A DNA stretch of 64,000 nt from Streptomyces erythrochromogenes (lineage in GTDB: Bacteria; Actinomycetota; Actinomycetes; Streptomycetales; Streptomycetaceae): the NCBI RefSeq assembly GCF_036170895.1, contig NZ_CP108036.1, positions 1,364,001-1,428,000 on the forward strand. The letters are read 5' to 3'. This document shows, in pieces, positions 15,648 through 27,007 of the stretch. The position numbers and the translations under genes were made by a program. Numbering within the stretch: the stretch's first letter is position 1; every line of letters begins with the position of its first letter. Below the pieces are notes generated by a model. It ran no database searches, was not told the origin of the DNA, and saw only the letters and a program-made list of their open reading frames with translations.

Positions 15648-16676
15648 GTGAAGAAAATGCGTCGTGGAGTATTCGCCGGGTCGGCCGTCGCGGTATTGAT
15701 GCTGACCGCCGCATGTGGCAGCGGCGATAATTCCGCGGGAAAGGGAGATTCGGTCCAGCCGGTGGGCGACAGCAAACAGGCGGGGTCCGGTTACGACGGT
15801 TACGGGGGCGGTTCGGGCGCCGTCCCGGCGGCCGACGCCGTCAAGAACGGCCCGGCCGGAGAGCTCAAGGTCAAGGCCACCACGGAGCTGGGACCGACGG
15901 TCACCGACAGCGCGGGCTTCACGCTCTACCGGTTCGACAAGGACACGCCCAAGCCCCCGAAGTCCAACTGTGAGGGGGACTGCGCGACGGCCTGGCCGGC
16001 GGTCTCCGCGGACGACGCCTCGGCCGGCGAGGGCATCGACAAGAGCCTGCTCGGATCGGTCGAGCGGGCCGACGGCACCAAGCAACTGACCCTGGCGGGC
16101 TGGCCGGTGTACCGCTACGCGAAGGACACCAAGGCGGGCGACACCCTCGGCGAGGGCGTCGGCGGGACCTGGCACGTACTGGCACCGGACGGCAAGCCGG
16201 CCAAGGCCGGCGGCGGCGCGGGCTCCGGGTCGGGCGCCGACCCGAGCGCGGGCGGCGGTGCCGGCGAGGAAGCCGGTGCGGGTGAGGCCGGCGGCGGGCA
16301 GGAGAAGGCGCAGGCGGATCCGGTCGGCGTCAACCGGAACACGAAGCTCGGCGCCATCCTCACGGACGCCGAGGGCCGCACGCTGTACCGGTTCGACAAG
16401 GACAGCGCCTGGCCGATGAAGACCAACTGCCTCGGCGCCTGCCTGAACACGTGGAAGCCGGCCAAGGCCGTCGACAAGGAACTGGTGAAGGGAATTCCCG
16501 CGGAATTGGTGGGAACGTTCAAGCGGCCCGACGGTACCGAACAGCTGACGATCGACTGCTGGCCGATGTACACCTTCGCCGGCGACAAGGAAGCGGGCGA
16601 CATCAACGGACAGGGCAAGCAGGGCACCTGGTTCGCGGTCTCCGACAAGGGCAAGAAGGTGACGGCCACCGGCTGA
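15648..16676 (+). CDS. SCO0930-type lipoprotein with duplicated COG4315 repeats
   Basis: A 342-residue lipoprotein: signal peptide with lipobox LTAAC (Cys 23), then two copies of a ~110-residue unit. Each unit has an L(Y)RFDKD strand (FTLYRFDKDTPKPPKSNCEG and RTLYRFDKDSAWPMKTNCLG), a CxxxC-type pair (CEGDCATAWP, CLGACLNTWKP) and a YRYAKD/YTFAGD element before a GTWHVL/GTWFAV end. A Gly/Ala-rich linker separates them. COG4315 proteins are secreted and of unknown role. AAGGAGAG precedes the GTG start. The position after the NuoF and cytochrome genes suggests it may accept electrons outside the membrane. Confidence 0.82.
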   Translation: MKKMRRGVFAGSAVAVLMLTAACGSGDNSAGKGDSVQPVGDSKQAGSGYDGYGGGSGAVPAADAVKNGPAGELKVKATTELGPTVTDSAGFTLYRFDKDTPKPPKSNCEGDCATAWPAVSADDASAGEGIDKSLLGSVERADGTKQLTLAGWPVYRYAKDTKAGDTLGEGVGGTWHVLAPDGKPAKAGGGAGSGSGADPSAGGGAGEEAGAGEAGGGQEKAQADPVGVNRNTKLGAILTDAEGRTLYRFDKDSAWPMKTNCLGACLNTWKPAKAVDKELVKGIPAELVGTFKRPDGTEQLTIDCWPMYTFAGDKEAGDINGQGKQGTWFAVSDKGKKVTATG

Positions 16677-16747
16677 GGCCGTGAAGCCCACCCCCAAGGG
16701 CTTTTCCGCGCCGGCCGGCAACGAATAGCACGACACCCCCCAAACGC

Positions 16748-16791
16748 GTGGTGCCCGGGCCCCTCCCCTCCCGGGCACCACGACCCCTTTT
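16748..16791 (+). terminator. Rho-independent terminator after SCO0930-type lipoprotein
   Basis: A perfect 12-bp stem, GTGGTGCCCGGG (16748-16759) with CCCGGGCACCAC (16770-16781), has a 10-nt loop and is followed by a TTTT run at 16788-16791. Confidence 0.8.
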
Positions 16792-16815
16792 CCCCGATCA
16801 GCCCGTGAGGTCCGC

Positions 16816-17379
16816 ATGCCGACCACCGACCGCCCCGCCCCCCGGATCCGCCCGTCCTTCGCGGCCGTCGCCGCGGCGTGCGTCACCGTACTGCTGTGCG
16901 GAGGGTGCGCCGGACACGCGGCCACACCCGTCGCCGCGGAGGCGGCGGCCACACCCGGCACCTCGATCGAGCAGATCGCGACGGCCATCGGCTGCACACC
17001 CGAAGTGAGCGTGGACGCAGACGAGTTGCGGCAGGGCGGCTGCGAGACCGGCCAGGGCGCCTACCGCATGGCCACCTTCGCCGCCCAGAAGGGACTGCGC
17101 GCCTGGCTGGACGAGGCCCGCGCGTACGGCGGGGTCTACCTGGTGGGCGACCGGTGGGTCGTCACCACCCAGTCGGCGGACGCCCTGAACGCGCTCCGCG
17201 AACGGCTCGGCGGATCCGTCGAGACCGGTACCTCGCACGGCGCGCCCTCCTCCGGGCACACCGACCCCTCCGCGCACGCCGCTCCCTCCGGGGGCGCGAC
17301 ACCCTCCGCAGGCGCGCCTTCCGCTCCCACGGGGCCCTCCGAGCACTCCGGCCACTCGACTCCCGCCGCGGGCGGTTGA
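16816..17379 (+). CDS. Small lipoprotein of unknown function
   Basis: A 187-residue protein with a signal peptide and lipobox-like LLCGGC (Cys 33), which would anchor it to the outer face of the membrane. The folded part (about residues 50-135) has two Cys residues (IGCTPEVSVDADELRQGGC) and a sequence ending YLVGDRWVVTTQSADAL. The last ~55 residues are a low-complexity Ser/Pro/Gly/Ala tail with several His. No known domain was recognised. It follows the electron-transfer set after a terminator, so it has its own promoter. Confidence 0.7.
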   Translation: MPTTDRPAPRIRPSFAAVAAACVTVLLCGGCAGHAATPVAAEAAATPGTSIEQIATAIGCTPEVSVDADELRQGGCETGQGAYRMATFAAQKGLRAWLDEARAYGGVYLVGDRWVVTTQSADALNALRERLGGSVETGTSHGAPSSGHTDPSAHAAPSGGATPSAGAPSAPTGPSEHSGHSTPAAGG

Positions 17380-17532
17380 GTCGGGGCCGATCCGACGGCG
17401 GCGTGTCGGCCAGTGTCCTGATATCGGCTCATTCGTGAGGAGCACACGGCACTGCCCTCCGGGATGACTCGTCCGGGGCATCGCGTGCAACAAGGTGGAC
17501 TCGTAAGCGACTTCACCGAAAGGAACGGCTCT

Positions 17533-19104
17533 GTGCGCCTGAAACACCTCGCACCAGTGCTCGCCACCGCCGGCCTCATCGCGACCACCGTGCCCCTGCT
17601 GACCGCGACGCAGGCCGCCGCGGCTCCCGCGGCCGACCACCTCCGGCAGAAGCCCGCCTGGCAGCGGTGCAGCCCCGAACAGCCGGCCTCGTACGAGTGC
17701 GCCACGCTGAAGGTCCCGCTGGACTACAGGCGCCCCGACGGACGCACGATCGACATCGCGATATCCAGGATGAAGAGCGAGGACCCCGCCAAGCGCCACG
17801 GCGTCCTGCTGCTGAACCCCGGCGGCCCCGGCGGTCCGGGTCTCGACCTGCCGCTGATGATGGACGGGATGATGCCCAAGGAGGTGCGGGAGGGTTACGA
17901 CCTCATCGGCTTCGACCCGCGCGGGGTCGGCGCCAGCAGCCCCATCACCTGCGGGCTGAACGACGCCGAGCAGGCCTTCGACCGTGCCTACCGTCCGGAG
18001 ACCTTCCCCTCCGACGTGACGTGGGCCCGCACCGTCGCCGACAAGTGCCGCGAGAAGGCCGGTGCGGTGCTGCCCCACATCACCACCCGCAACACGGCCC
18101 GCGACATGGACACCATCCGCGCGGTGCTGGGCGAGAAGAAGATCTCGTACGTGGGCTACTCGTACGGGACCTACCTCGGCGCGGTGTACTCGCAGATGTA
18201 CCCGGAGCGCACCGACCGCTTCGTGCTCGACAGCGGTGTGGACCCGCAGCGGATCTGGCGCGGGATGATCCAGGTGTGGGCCACCGAGGCCGAGCCCGCC
18301 TTCGCGCGGTGGACGCAGTGGGCGGCCGAGCGGTCGGCCGAGTTCGGGCTGGGCGACGACCCGAAGGCGGTCTCCGCCACGTTCTGGGGTCTGGTGGAGC
18401 GCGCCGACCGGGAGCCCATCGACTTCGAGGGCTTGAAGGTCACCGGAGACATGATCCGGTCCGCGCGCGGGATGTTCTTCTACCCGGCGCAGGCCACGCC
18501 GCTGATCGCGGCCCTGAAGGCCGCCGCCGAGGGCACACCGCAGGCGGCGGGCGCGGACGTGGCGGCGCTGAAACTGCAGCTGCTCGGCCGGACGGCCGAG
18601 GAGCCCGCCACGGACAACGGCACGGCCGCCTTCTGGGCCGTGGTCTGCGGGGACACCGGCAACTGGCCCCGCTACACGGAGCAGTACGAGCGGGACGCGG
18701 CGAAGGACAAGGTGAAGTACCCGCTGTACGGGGACTTCGCGTCCAACATCAAGCCGTGCGCCTTCTGGGACCGGCCGGTGGAGTCGGCCACGCCGATGCA
18801 CAAGAAGGCCAACGTGCTGACGGTGCAGAACGAGTGGGACTCCCAGACCCCGCTCACCAGCGGCCAGGGCCTGCACCGCGCGCTCAAGGGCTCACGGATG
18901 GTGTTGGCGGCCGGCGGTGAGGGCCACGGTGTGTACCTCGTCGACCCCAACTCCTGCGCCAATGCCCCGGTCAACACCTACCTGGCCACGGGCAAGCTGC
19001 CCGCCCAGGACGTGACCTGCCAGAACCCGCCGGCGGCCGCGGAGAGGCGCGGATCCGCGCCGGCGAAGCCCCTGCCCTTCCCCGGGGTTCCCGGGCGGTT
19101 CTGA
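17533..19104 (+). CDS. Secreted tripeptidyl aminopeptidase (alpha/beta hydrolase, peptidase S33-like)
   Basis: A 523-residue exported enzyme starting at GTG 17533, 8 nt after AAAGGAA. The signal peptide ends near ATQAAAAPAAD. The catalytic triad is visible: Ser210 in VGYSYGTYLG, Asp436 in NEWDSQTP, His465 in GEGHGVYL. The oxyanion region LLLNPGGPGGPGLD and the C-terminal Cys-containing TAP domain match Streptomyces tripeptidyl aminopeptidases (Tap/SlpD/SlpE type), which release tripeptides from secreted proteins. A long N-terminal extension from ATG 17464 lacks a ribosome site. Transcribed alone, convergent with the SRPBCC gene. Confidence 0.9.
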   Translation: MRLKHLAPVLATAGLIATTVPLLTATQAAAAPAADHLRQKPAWQRCSPEQPASYECATLKVPLDYRRPDGRTIDIAISRMKSEDPAKRHGVLLLNPGGPGGPGLDLPLMMDGMMPKEVREGYDLIGFDPRGVGASSPITCGLNDAEQAFDRAYRPETFPSDVTWARTVADKCREKAGAVLPHITTRNTARDMDTIRAVLGEKKISYVGYSYGTYLGAVYSQMYPERTDRFVLDSGVDPQRIWRGMIQVWATEAEPAFARWTQWAAERSAEFGLGDDPKAVSATFWGLVERADREPIDFEGLKVTGDMIRSARGMFFYPAQATPLIAALKAAAEGTPQAAGADVAALKLQLLGRTAEEPATDNGTAAFWAVVCGDTGNWPRYTEQYERDAAKDKVKYPLYGDFASNIKPCAFWDRPVESATPMHKKANVLTVQNEWDSQTPLTSGQGLHRALKGSRMVLAAGGEGHGVYLVDPNSCANAPVNTYLATGKLPAQDVTCQNPPAAAERRGSAPAKPLPFPGVPGRF

Positions 19105-19118
19105 CCCGGCTCCGATGT

Positions 19119-19571
19119 TCAGCGCGTGAGGGACGCCTCCGCGGCCGCCTTGATACGGCGGCCGAAGTCGGGGGCGTCCTTGCGTGCCGCGCTCGCCGCG
19201 ATGCCGACGAGGAGCTTGCCGAGGCCGTGGCCGTCGAGCGTGTTGAAGATCCGGACCCGGGTGCGCCCGCCGGGGAGGGGCTCGAAGTCGTAGCCGCCCT
19301 CCGCGGTGACCAGGTTGCGGCTCTGCTCGGTCCAGCGGATCAGGTTCGGCGGGTCGAAGCCGACGATCCGGAACTCCCGGGCGGTCTTCATCCCGGCGTC
19401 CTTGACCGTGCTGCGGAAGACGGTGCCGAGCGCGGTGGGGCCGTCGGGGGTCTTGGTGATCTGCTGGACGCGCGGACTGAAGTCGGGGTCGTTGCGTCCG
19501 TCTGCGAGGTAGGCGAAGACCTGCTCGACCGGCCGGTCGATCTCGATGCTCGCCTCGAACTGTCCGGACAT
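19119..19571 (-). CDS. SRPBCC family (polyketide cyclase/START-like) protein
   Basis: A 150-residue single-domain protein of normal length for the family. It opens with FEASIEIDRPVEQVFAYLAD, the usual first strand and helix of SRPBCC folds, and contains RIVGFDPPNLIRWTEQSRNL and GRTRVRIFNTLDGHG. It binds a hydrophobic ligand in a deep pocket; the ligand is unknown. It converges with the peptidase gene, 14 bp apart. Confidence 0.82.
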   Translation of the reverse strand: MSGQFEASIEIDRPVEQVFAYLADGRNDPDFSPRVQQITKTPDGPTALGTVFRSTVKDAGMKTAREFRIVGFDPPNLIRWTEQSRNLVTAEGGYDFEPLPGGRTRVRIFNTLDGHGLGKLLVGIAASAARKDAPDFGRRIKAAAEASLTR

Positions 19572-19917
19572 GTCCGCTCCTCGGTGCGACTACCCGTGCC
19601 ATGTTCCCAGACCCTCGGCCGACGCGCGCGCCCGGGAATCCGTCCACCGGGCCGGCCGGCGTCCCCTACGATGCGTCTCGTCGGGTACATGTCGGCGGCG
19701 GCTCGATCGGCAAGGTGGCGGTGCTCGCCGAGGCCGTGGGCCGCGCCCCCGCTCCTTCGGCGGGCAGGCCTGATCGCGGCGCTCGCCAAGGGCAGGCAGC
19801 CGGGCTCCGACGTACGGGCCTCCACCCAGGCCGGGGCGGCGGCGCCAACGGGACCTCCTTCGGCACGCTGACCCGCAGCCCGGCAGGTCGTCCGCATCCT
19901 GCCGGCGGCGACGGAGG
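19572..19917. other. Intergenic region without a supported gene
   Basis: A 346-bp GC-rich stretch between two minus-strand genes. Short frames on both strands lack ribosome sites and recognisable domains. It must hold the SRPBCC promoter near its left end; no hairpin or repeat was recognised. Confidence 0.5.
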
Positions 19918-20364
19918 TCAGCCGAGCAGCGCGTAGACCGTGGAGGCGGTGGCGGCCGGTTCGTCGGCGCCCTCGGGGGTCAGGGTGATGTCGGCGAAGG
20001 CCATGCGCTTGCCGAGCTTGGTGACCCTTACGTGGATCAGCACGTCGGCGTCGATCACCGGCCGCTGGAAACTCGTCGACTGCTGGACGGTGGTCATCGG
20101 GCCGTACCCGCCGCGCGCGGCGGAGATCGCGATGACCGTGGCGGTGTCGGCGGCGGCCATCATGGCCTGCCCGGAGAGGCCGCCGCCGTCCCGCGCGAGG
20201 TCGGCGGACCACGGCAGCCGCAGGACGGCGTGCCGCTCGCCGGTCTCCTGGACGGTCAGTCCGAGGGTGAGCACCCAGGGGGCGAAGTTGTCGGTGAGGA
20301 TCTTGTCTGCTTCTGCGGGAGAGAACGTCACCGGGAGATTGTGGCGGCCCGCCCGGACCGCCAC
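19918..20364 (-). CDS. Hotdog-fold thioesterase-like protein (PaaI/DUF4442 type)
   Basis: A 148-residue hotdog protein. Family features are a central helix region DGGGLSGQAMMAAADTATVI and the strands PMTTVQQSTSFQRPV and VTKLGKRMAFADITLTPEGAD. PaaI-type enzymes hydrolyse acyl-CoA thioesters. I use GTG 20364 because AAGGGG lies just upstream; GTG 20331 (VTFSPAEAD) is the alternative. It starts 13 nt after the stop of dienoyl-CoA reductase and is most likely co-transcribed with it, linking both to unsaturated fatty-acid breakdown. Confidence 0.75.
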   Translation of the reverse strand: MAVRAGRHNLPVTFSPAEADKILTDNFAPWVLTLGLTVQETGERHAVLRLPWSADLARDGGGLSGQAMMAAADTATVIAISAARGGYGPMTTVQQSTSFQRPVIDADVLIHVRVTKLGKRMAFADITLTPEGADEPAATASTVYALLG

Positions 20365-20377
20365 AATCCCCTTTCGG

Positions 20378-22564
<2,187 letters not shown>

Positions 22565-22577
22565 CTAGGCTCGGCGG

Positions 22578-23876
22578 ATGGCGGACCACCACACCCCGAC
22601 TCCGGACGGCTCCGGGCCGGCGTACCGTACGGCCGGTCCCGAAGACGGGGACCCGCTGGTCCTGCTGACCGCGCCGCAGGACACGGCCGGCGACTGGGCA
22701 CCGGTACGGGACGCACTGGCGCGCGGGCGCCGGATCCACGCCCCGGACCTGAGCGGGCCCACCGGGGGCGGCCGGCCGGCGCCGCTGGTGCGCGACGACC
22801 TGCTCGGCTTCCTGGACGCCCTGGGGCTGGACCGGGTGGACCTGGTCGGGCACGCGACGGGCGCCCTCGTGGCCCTCCTGGCCGCACAGGCCGCACCGCA
22901 CCGCGTGGTCCGGCTCGTCCTGGCGGACCTGCCGCCAGCCCTCCCCCGCGAACCACCCGCCGCGCCCGGGCGGATCACGGCCCCGACCCTGGTGGTGAAC
23001 GGCGCCGCGGATGCGGCCGGCCAGGTCCCGGACGCGCGGATGCTGGCGATCGCGGCGGACGGGCGGCCGGTCCACCAGGCCGCGCCGGCGGAGTTCGCGA
23101 CAGCAGTCGAGGCCTTCCTCGCCGAGGTGCCCGACAGCGAACTCGCCCGCCGCTGGCTGGCCGGGTCCGGCATCACCCAGACCGGAGAGTCGGCGTGGTG
23201 GGACGCCGATCCCCCGGCCTGTTCCCTCACCGCCGACGACGTCAGCGACCAGATGGGCTGGCTCGTCTTCGACGACGAGGACCTCGGCCTCGCCGACCGG
23301 CTGCGCGTGGCGCTGGGGCTGATGGACCTGCTCGGCGCCCACCCCCTGCTGGCAGGCCAGATCCACATGGCCCACCTCGGGCCGCGGGGACCGCTCCCCC
23401 AGGACGTCCTGTGGGACGGCTACCGCCGGCGTCTGGAAGCCGTCCGCGACCACGAGGCCTACCCCAGCTCACTGTGGCTCGACTGGTTCGAGGACCCCGG
23501 AACCGCCGGAACGGCCTTCGCGGCGGTCCTCGGCGACGACCGGCACCTGCTCCTGCCCGGCGCCCCCGAGCCGCTGGTCCGCAGGGCGCGCCGGGTGCTG
23601 GAACACTCGGGACCCGTGGGATGGGACGCGAAGGCGGAGACCTACCGGGCCGCGGCCCGGTTCCCGGCCCTCCACCACGCGGTGTTCCGTGCGGTCCTGC
23701 GCAGCTACCACGACCTGTACGGCGACCTCGATCCCGTCCAGGGGCTCACCCTGCTGGACGGGCTGGACCTTGCGCCGGGCACCGAGCACCTGGCTCCGCT
23801 GCGCCGGGTGCTCGCGGACGGCCACCGTCACCACTACGCCTCACCGCAGGCGTGGGACGCGGCCCTGGACCGGTGA
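22578..23876 (+). CDS. Alpha/beta-hydrolase-fold protein lacking its nucleophile, with extra C-terminal domain
   Basis: A 432-residue protein. The first ~200 residues follow the alpha/beta hydrolase pattern (PLVLLTAPQDTAGDWAPVRD, RRIHAPDLSGP, VDLVGHATGALVALLAAQ, TLVVNGAADAA). The nucleophile elbow, normally GHSxG, reads GHATG, so the Ser is Ala and hydrolysis by the normal mechanism is unlikely. Residues ~205-432 form an additional Trp- and Leu-rich helical region (QMGWLVFDDEDLGLADRLR, LWLDWFEDPGTAGTAFAAVL) not recognised from any family. It is divergent from the dienoyl-CoA reductase operon and may share its operator. Confidence 0.65.
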   Translation: MADHHTPTPDGSGPAYRTAGPEDGDPLVLLTAPQDTAGDWAPVRDALARGRRIHAPDLSGPTGGGRPAPLVRDDLLGFLDALGLDRVDLVGHATGALVALLAAQAAPHRVVRLVLADLPPALPREPPAAPGRITAPTLVVNGAADAAGQVPDARMLAIAADGRPVHQAAPAEFATAVEAFLAEVPDSELARRWLAGSGITQTGESAWWDADPPACSLTADDVSDQMGWLVFDDEDLGLADRLRVALGLMDLLGAHPLLAGQIHMAHLGPRGPLPQDVLWDGYRRRLEAVRDHEAYPSSLWLDWFEDPGTAGTAFAAVLGDDRHLLLPGAPEPLVRRARRVLEHSGPVGWDAKAETYRAAARFPALHHAVFRAVLRSYHDLYGDLDPVQGLTLLDGLDLAPGTEHLAPLRRVLADGHRHHYASPQAWDAALDR

Positions 23877-23916
23877 CGGCGGCCGATCCGGGGCGGCGCG
23901 GTCCCACGGGCGCAGG

Positions 23917-26900
23917 TCAGGCGCGGCGGAGGCGGATCGTGAGGATCTGGAAGGGGCGCAGGGTCAGGGCGACGGAGCCGTCCGCCGCCGGGGACGCGAC
24001 GGCCGTGCCCGCGAGGGGCCGTTCCAACAGGTCGCTCTCGACCGCCTCCGCGATCGGGAAGCCCGCCGTGAGGGTGGCCGTGGCGCGGCCGCCGCGGGAC
24101 TCGTAGAGGCGGACGATCACGTCGCCGCCGCGGTCCTCGGCGAGCTTGACCGCCTCGACCACCACCGCGTCCTCGTCGACCGCCAGCAGCGGGGCGACCG
24201 GGCCGGCGCCGTGCACGGTGCGCTCGGGCAGGTTCAGCGCGTGGCCCTCGCGGACCGCGTCCCCGATCCCCGCGCCGGGCGCGAGCGAGAACCGCAGGGT
24301 GTGGGCGCCCTGGTCGGTCTCCGGGTCCGGGTAGCGCGGGGCCCGCAGGAGGGAGAGCCGTACGGTGGTGGTCTGGCCCCCGTCGGCCCGTACGTCGCGG
24401 GTCACGTCGTGCCCGTACGTGGAGTCGTTGAGCAGGGCGACTCCCCAGCCGGGCTCCTCGGCGTGGATCCAGCGGTGGGCGCAGATCTCGAACTTGGCCG
24501 CCTCCCAGGAGGTGTTGGTGTGGGTGGCCCGGTACACGTGCCCGAACTGCGTCTCCGACGCGGTCCGTTCGGCCTTCACGTCCAGGGGGAAGGCCGCCTT
24601 CAGGAACTTCTCCGTCTCGTGCCAGTCGACGTCCGTGACGATGTCGACCGTCTTGGCCCCGGCCCGCAGGGTGATCTGCTGGACCACCCCGGACCGCCCG
24701 AAGGAGCGGGTCACCCGTACGGTCGCCGAGCGCGGTCCGCTCTCGGCGACCTCCAGGACGTCCAGCCCGACGAGGTCGGTGACGTTGTTGCGGTAGAACT
24801 CGTCGACGTCCCAGGCGTCCCACATGTTGGGGAAGTCGGGGTGGATCTGGAGCAGGTTCGCGGCGGCCCCCGGGGCGACGGACTCGCGGCGCGCCTGAAG
24901 GTCGTAGACGGAGACGATCAGGCCGCGGCCGTCGATCTCCACCAGCAGCCGGCCGTTGGCCAGGACGTGCCCACCGCCGTGCCGCTCCTCCACGGTGACC
25001 GGCTCCGGCGGCTGGACCGGCCGGCCCGCCCCGCCCGCCGGGACACCGCGGCGGGCGTACGGGGCGCAGTTGAAGACGAGCTCCTCGGCGCCCTCCCCCG
25101 CCAGCGCCTGCTGCGCGGCGAGGGTGATCCCCCGGAGCTCCTCGGCCACCTGTCCGTACGTCTCGCGGGCCTCGCGGTGCACCCAGGCGATGGAGGATCC
25201 CGGCAGGATGTCGTGGAACTGGTGAAGCAGCACCGTCTTCCAGACCCGCTCCAGGTCCTCGTACGGGTACGCGTACCCCGCCACCCGCACGGCGGCGGTC
25301 GCCGCCCACAGCTCGGCCTCGCGCAGCAGCGATTCGCTGCGCCGGTTGCCCTGCTTGGTCTTGGCCTGGGAGGTGTAGGTGCCGCGGTGCAGCTCCAGGT
25401 AGAGCTCGCCGGCCCAGACGGGCGCGTCCTCGTACTCTGCGCGGGCCTTCTCGAAGAAGGCGTCCGGCCGCTCGATCTCGATGCGCGGGGAGCCTTCGAG
25501 GTCGCGCTGGCGCCGGGCGCGGGCGAGGTGCTCGCGGGTGGGTCCGCCGCCGCCGTCGCCCCAGCCGAAGGGGGTCAGGGAGCGGGAACCACGGCCCTTC
25601 TCGCGGTAGTTGCGGGCGGCGTGGGCCATCTGGGCGCCGCCCAGGTCGGAGTTGTAGGTGTCGACGGGCGGGAAGTGGGTGAAGACGCGGGTGCCGTCGA
25701 TGCCCTCCCACCAGAAGGTGTGGTGGGGGAACTTGTTCACCTGCGACCAGCAGATCTTCTGGGTCAGGAACCACCGGGAGCCGGAGAGCTTGACGATCTG
25801 CGGCATGGCGGCGGTGTAGCCGAAGGAGTCGGGCAGCCAGACGTTGTGCGTGTCGATGCCGAATTCGTCCAGGAAGAACTTCTTTCCGTAGAGGAACTGG
25901 CGGGCCATCGCCTCGCCGCCGACCATGTTGGTGTCGGACTCCACCCACATGCCGCCGACCGGCACGAACTGGCCGTCCGCGACCTTCTTCTTGACCCGCT
26001 CGAACAGCTCGGGCCGATGGGTCTTGATCCAGTCGAGCTGCTGCGCCTGCGACATCGCGAAGACGAACTCGGGGTGTTCGTCCATCAGGTTGACCATGTT
26101 GGACGCGGTACGGGCGACCTTGCGCACCGTCTCGCGCAGCGGCCACAGCCACGCGGAGTCGATGTGGGCGTGGCCGACCGCGCTGATGCGGTGCGCGGAG
26201 GCGTTGGCGGGGGCGCCGAGGACCCCGGCGAGGCGGGCGCGGGCGGCGGCCGCCGTGCCGGGCACGTCGGTGAGGTCGACCGCGTCCAGGGCGGCGCCGA
26301 GGGCGTGCAGGATCCCGTGGCGGCGGGCGTCCTCGGTACCGAGCTGCGTCATCAGCTCGTAGAGCACGTCGAGGTCCTGGACCAGCTCCCAGACCTCGGT
26401 CTCGAAGAGGGTGAGGTCCATCCGGGCGAGGCGGTACAGGGGCTGGTCGCCGCTGGTGCGCGCGTCGCCCTCGTAGGAGGGGCGGTGGTCGACGAGGACG
26501 GGGTTGGCGGCGGCCTCGACGTACCATTCGATCCGCTCGCCCCCTTCTGCGCGGTCGGCCACGCGCACCCAGTCGTTGTACGGGTTGAGGGCCTTGATCT
26601 CGCGGCCGTCGGCGCGGTGGACCAGGCCCTCGCACTGGAAGCCGGGCATCATCCGGTCGAAGCCGAGGTCGAGGACGGCCTCCACGGTCCGGCCCGCCCA
26701 CCCGGCGGGGACGGTTCCGGTGACCTTGAACCAGGTGGTGCCCCAGGCCGGACCCCACGCGTCGCCGGGTGCGCAGGGCCCGTAGGGCGCCGCCAGGCCC
26801 TCAGCGACGGGGACGGGCTCGCCCGGGGCGTCCCAGCGCTCGACGGTCAGCGGGAGCGGGCTGGAGTGGACGGCCGGCTTGATGCGCTCGTGGAGCACCC

Positions 26901-26940
26901 GGCGGAGGCGGTGTTCGGTGATGCTGCGGTCGTCATGCAT
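23917..26940 (-). CDS. Alpha-mannosidase, glycoside hydrolase family 38
   Basis: A 1007-residue cytosolic enzyme of the usual GH38 length. The N-terminal catalytic domain has the zinc-binding GHAHIDSAWLWPLRETV (about residue 250) and the nucleophile motif NVWLPDSFGYTAAMP (Asp near residue 369). A long beta-rich C-terminal domain follows. It removes alpha-linked mannose from glycans. There is no signal peptide, so substrates must be imported. It lies 67 bp downstream of the permease gene on the same strand, as the last gene of the sugar-ABC operon, and most likely degrades the imported oligosaccharide. Confidence 0.92.
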   Translation of the reverse strand: MHDDRSITEHRLRRVLHERIKPAVHSSPLPLTVERWDAPGEPVPVAEGLAAPYGPCAPGDAWGPAWGTTWFKVTGTVPAGWAGRTVEAVLDLGFDRMMPGFQCEGLVHRADGREIKALNPYNDWVRVADRAEGGERIEWYVEAAANPVLVDHRPSYEGDARTSGDQPLYRLARMDLTLFETEVWELVQDLDVLYELMTQLGTEDARRHGILHALGAALDAVDLTDVPGTAAAARARLAGVLGAPANASAHRISAVGHAHIDSAWLWPLRETVRKVARTASNMVNLMDEHPEFVFAMSQAQQLDWIKTHRPELFERVKKKVADGQFVPVGGMWVESDTNMVGGEAMARQFLYGKKFFLDEFGIDTHNVWLPDSFGYTAAMPQIVKLSGSRWFLTQKICWSQVNKFPHHTFWWEGIDGTRVFTHFPPVDTYNSDLGGAQMAHAARNYREKGRGSRSLTPFGWGDGGGGPTREHLARARRQRDLEGSPRIEIERPDAFFEKARAEYEDAPVWAGELYLELHRGTYTSQAKTKQGNRRSESLLREAELWAATAAVRVAGYAYPYEDLERVWKTVLLHQFHDILPGSSIAWVHREARETYGQVAEELRGITLAAQQALAGEGAEELVFNCAPYARRGVPAGGAGRPVQPPEPVTVEERHGGGHVLANGRLLVEIDGRGLIVSVYDLQARRESVAPGAAANLLQIHPDFPNMWDAWDVDEFYRNNVTDLVGLDVLEVAESGPRSATVRVTRSFGRSGVVQQITLRAGAKTVDIVTDVDWHETEKFLKAAFPLDVKAERTASETQFGHVYRATHTNTSWEAAKFEICAHRWIHAEEPGWGVALLNDSTYGHDVTRDVRADGGQTTTVRLSLLRAPRYPDPETDQGAHTLRFSLAPGAGIGDAVREGHALNLPERTVHGAGPVAPLLAVDEDAVVVEAVKLAEDRGGDVIVRLYESRGGRATATLTAGFPIAEAVESDLLERPLAGTAVASPAADGSVALTLRPFQILTIRLRRA

Positions 26941-27007
26941 GACAGCTGCTCCCGGAGGTGGTGGTCGGTCGGTACGGAGGGCCTGCGGGTTCGTCGGACG
27001 GTCCGGC

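Noticed and set aside
19601..19936. Possible dehydrogenase fragment (GGGSIGKVAVLAEAVGR) in the gap
   Set aside because: The resemblance to a Rossmann loop is a single short stretch with no supporting flanks or start.
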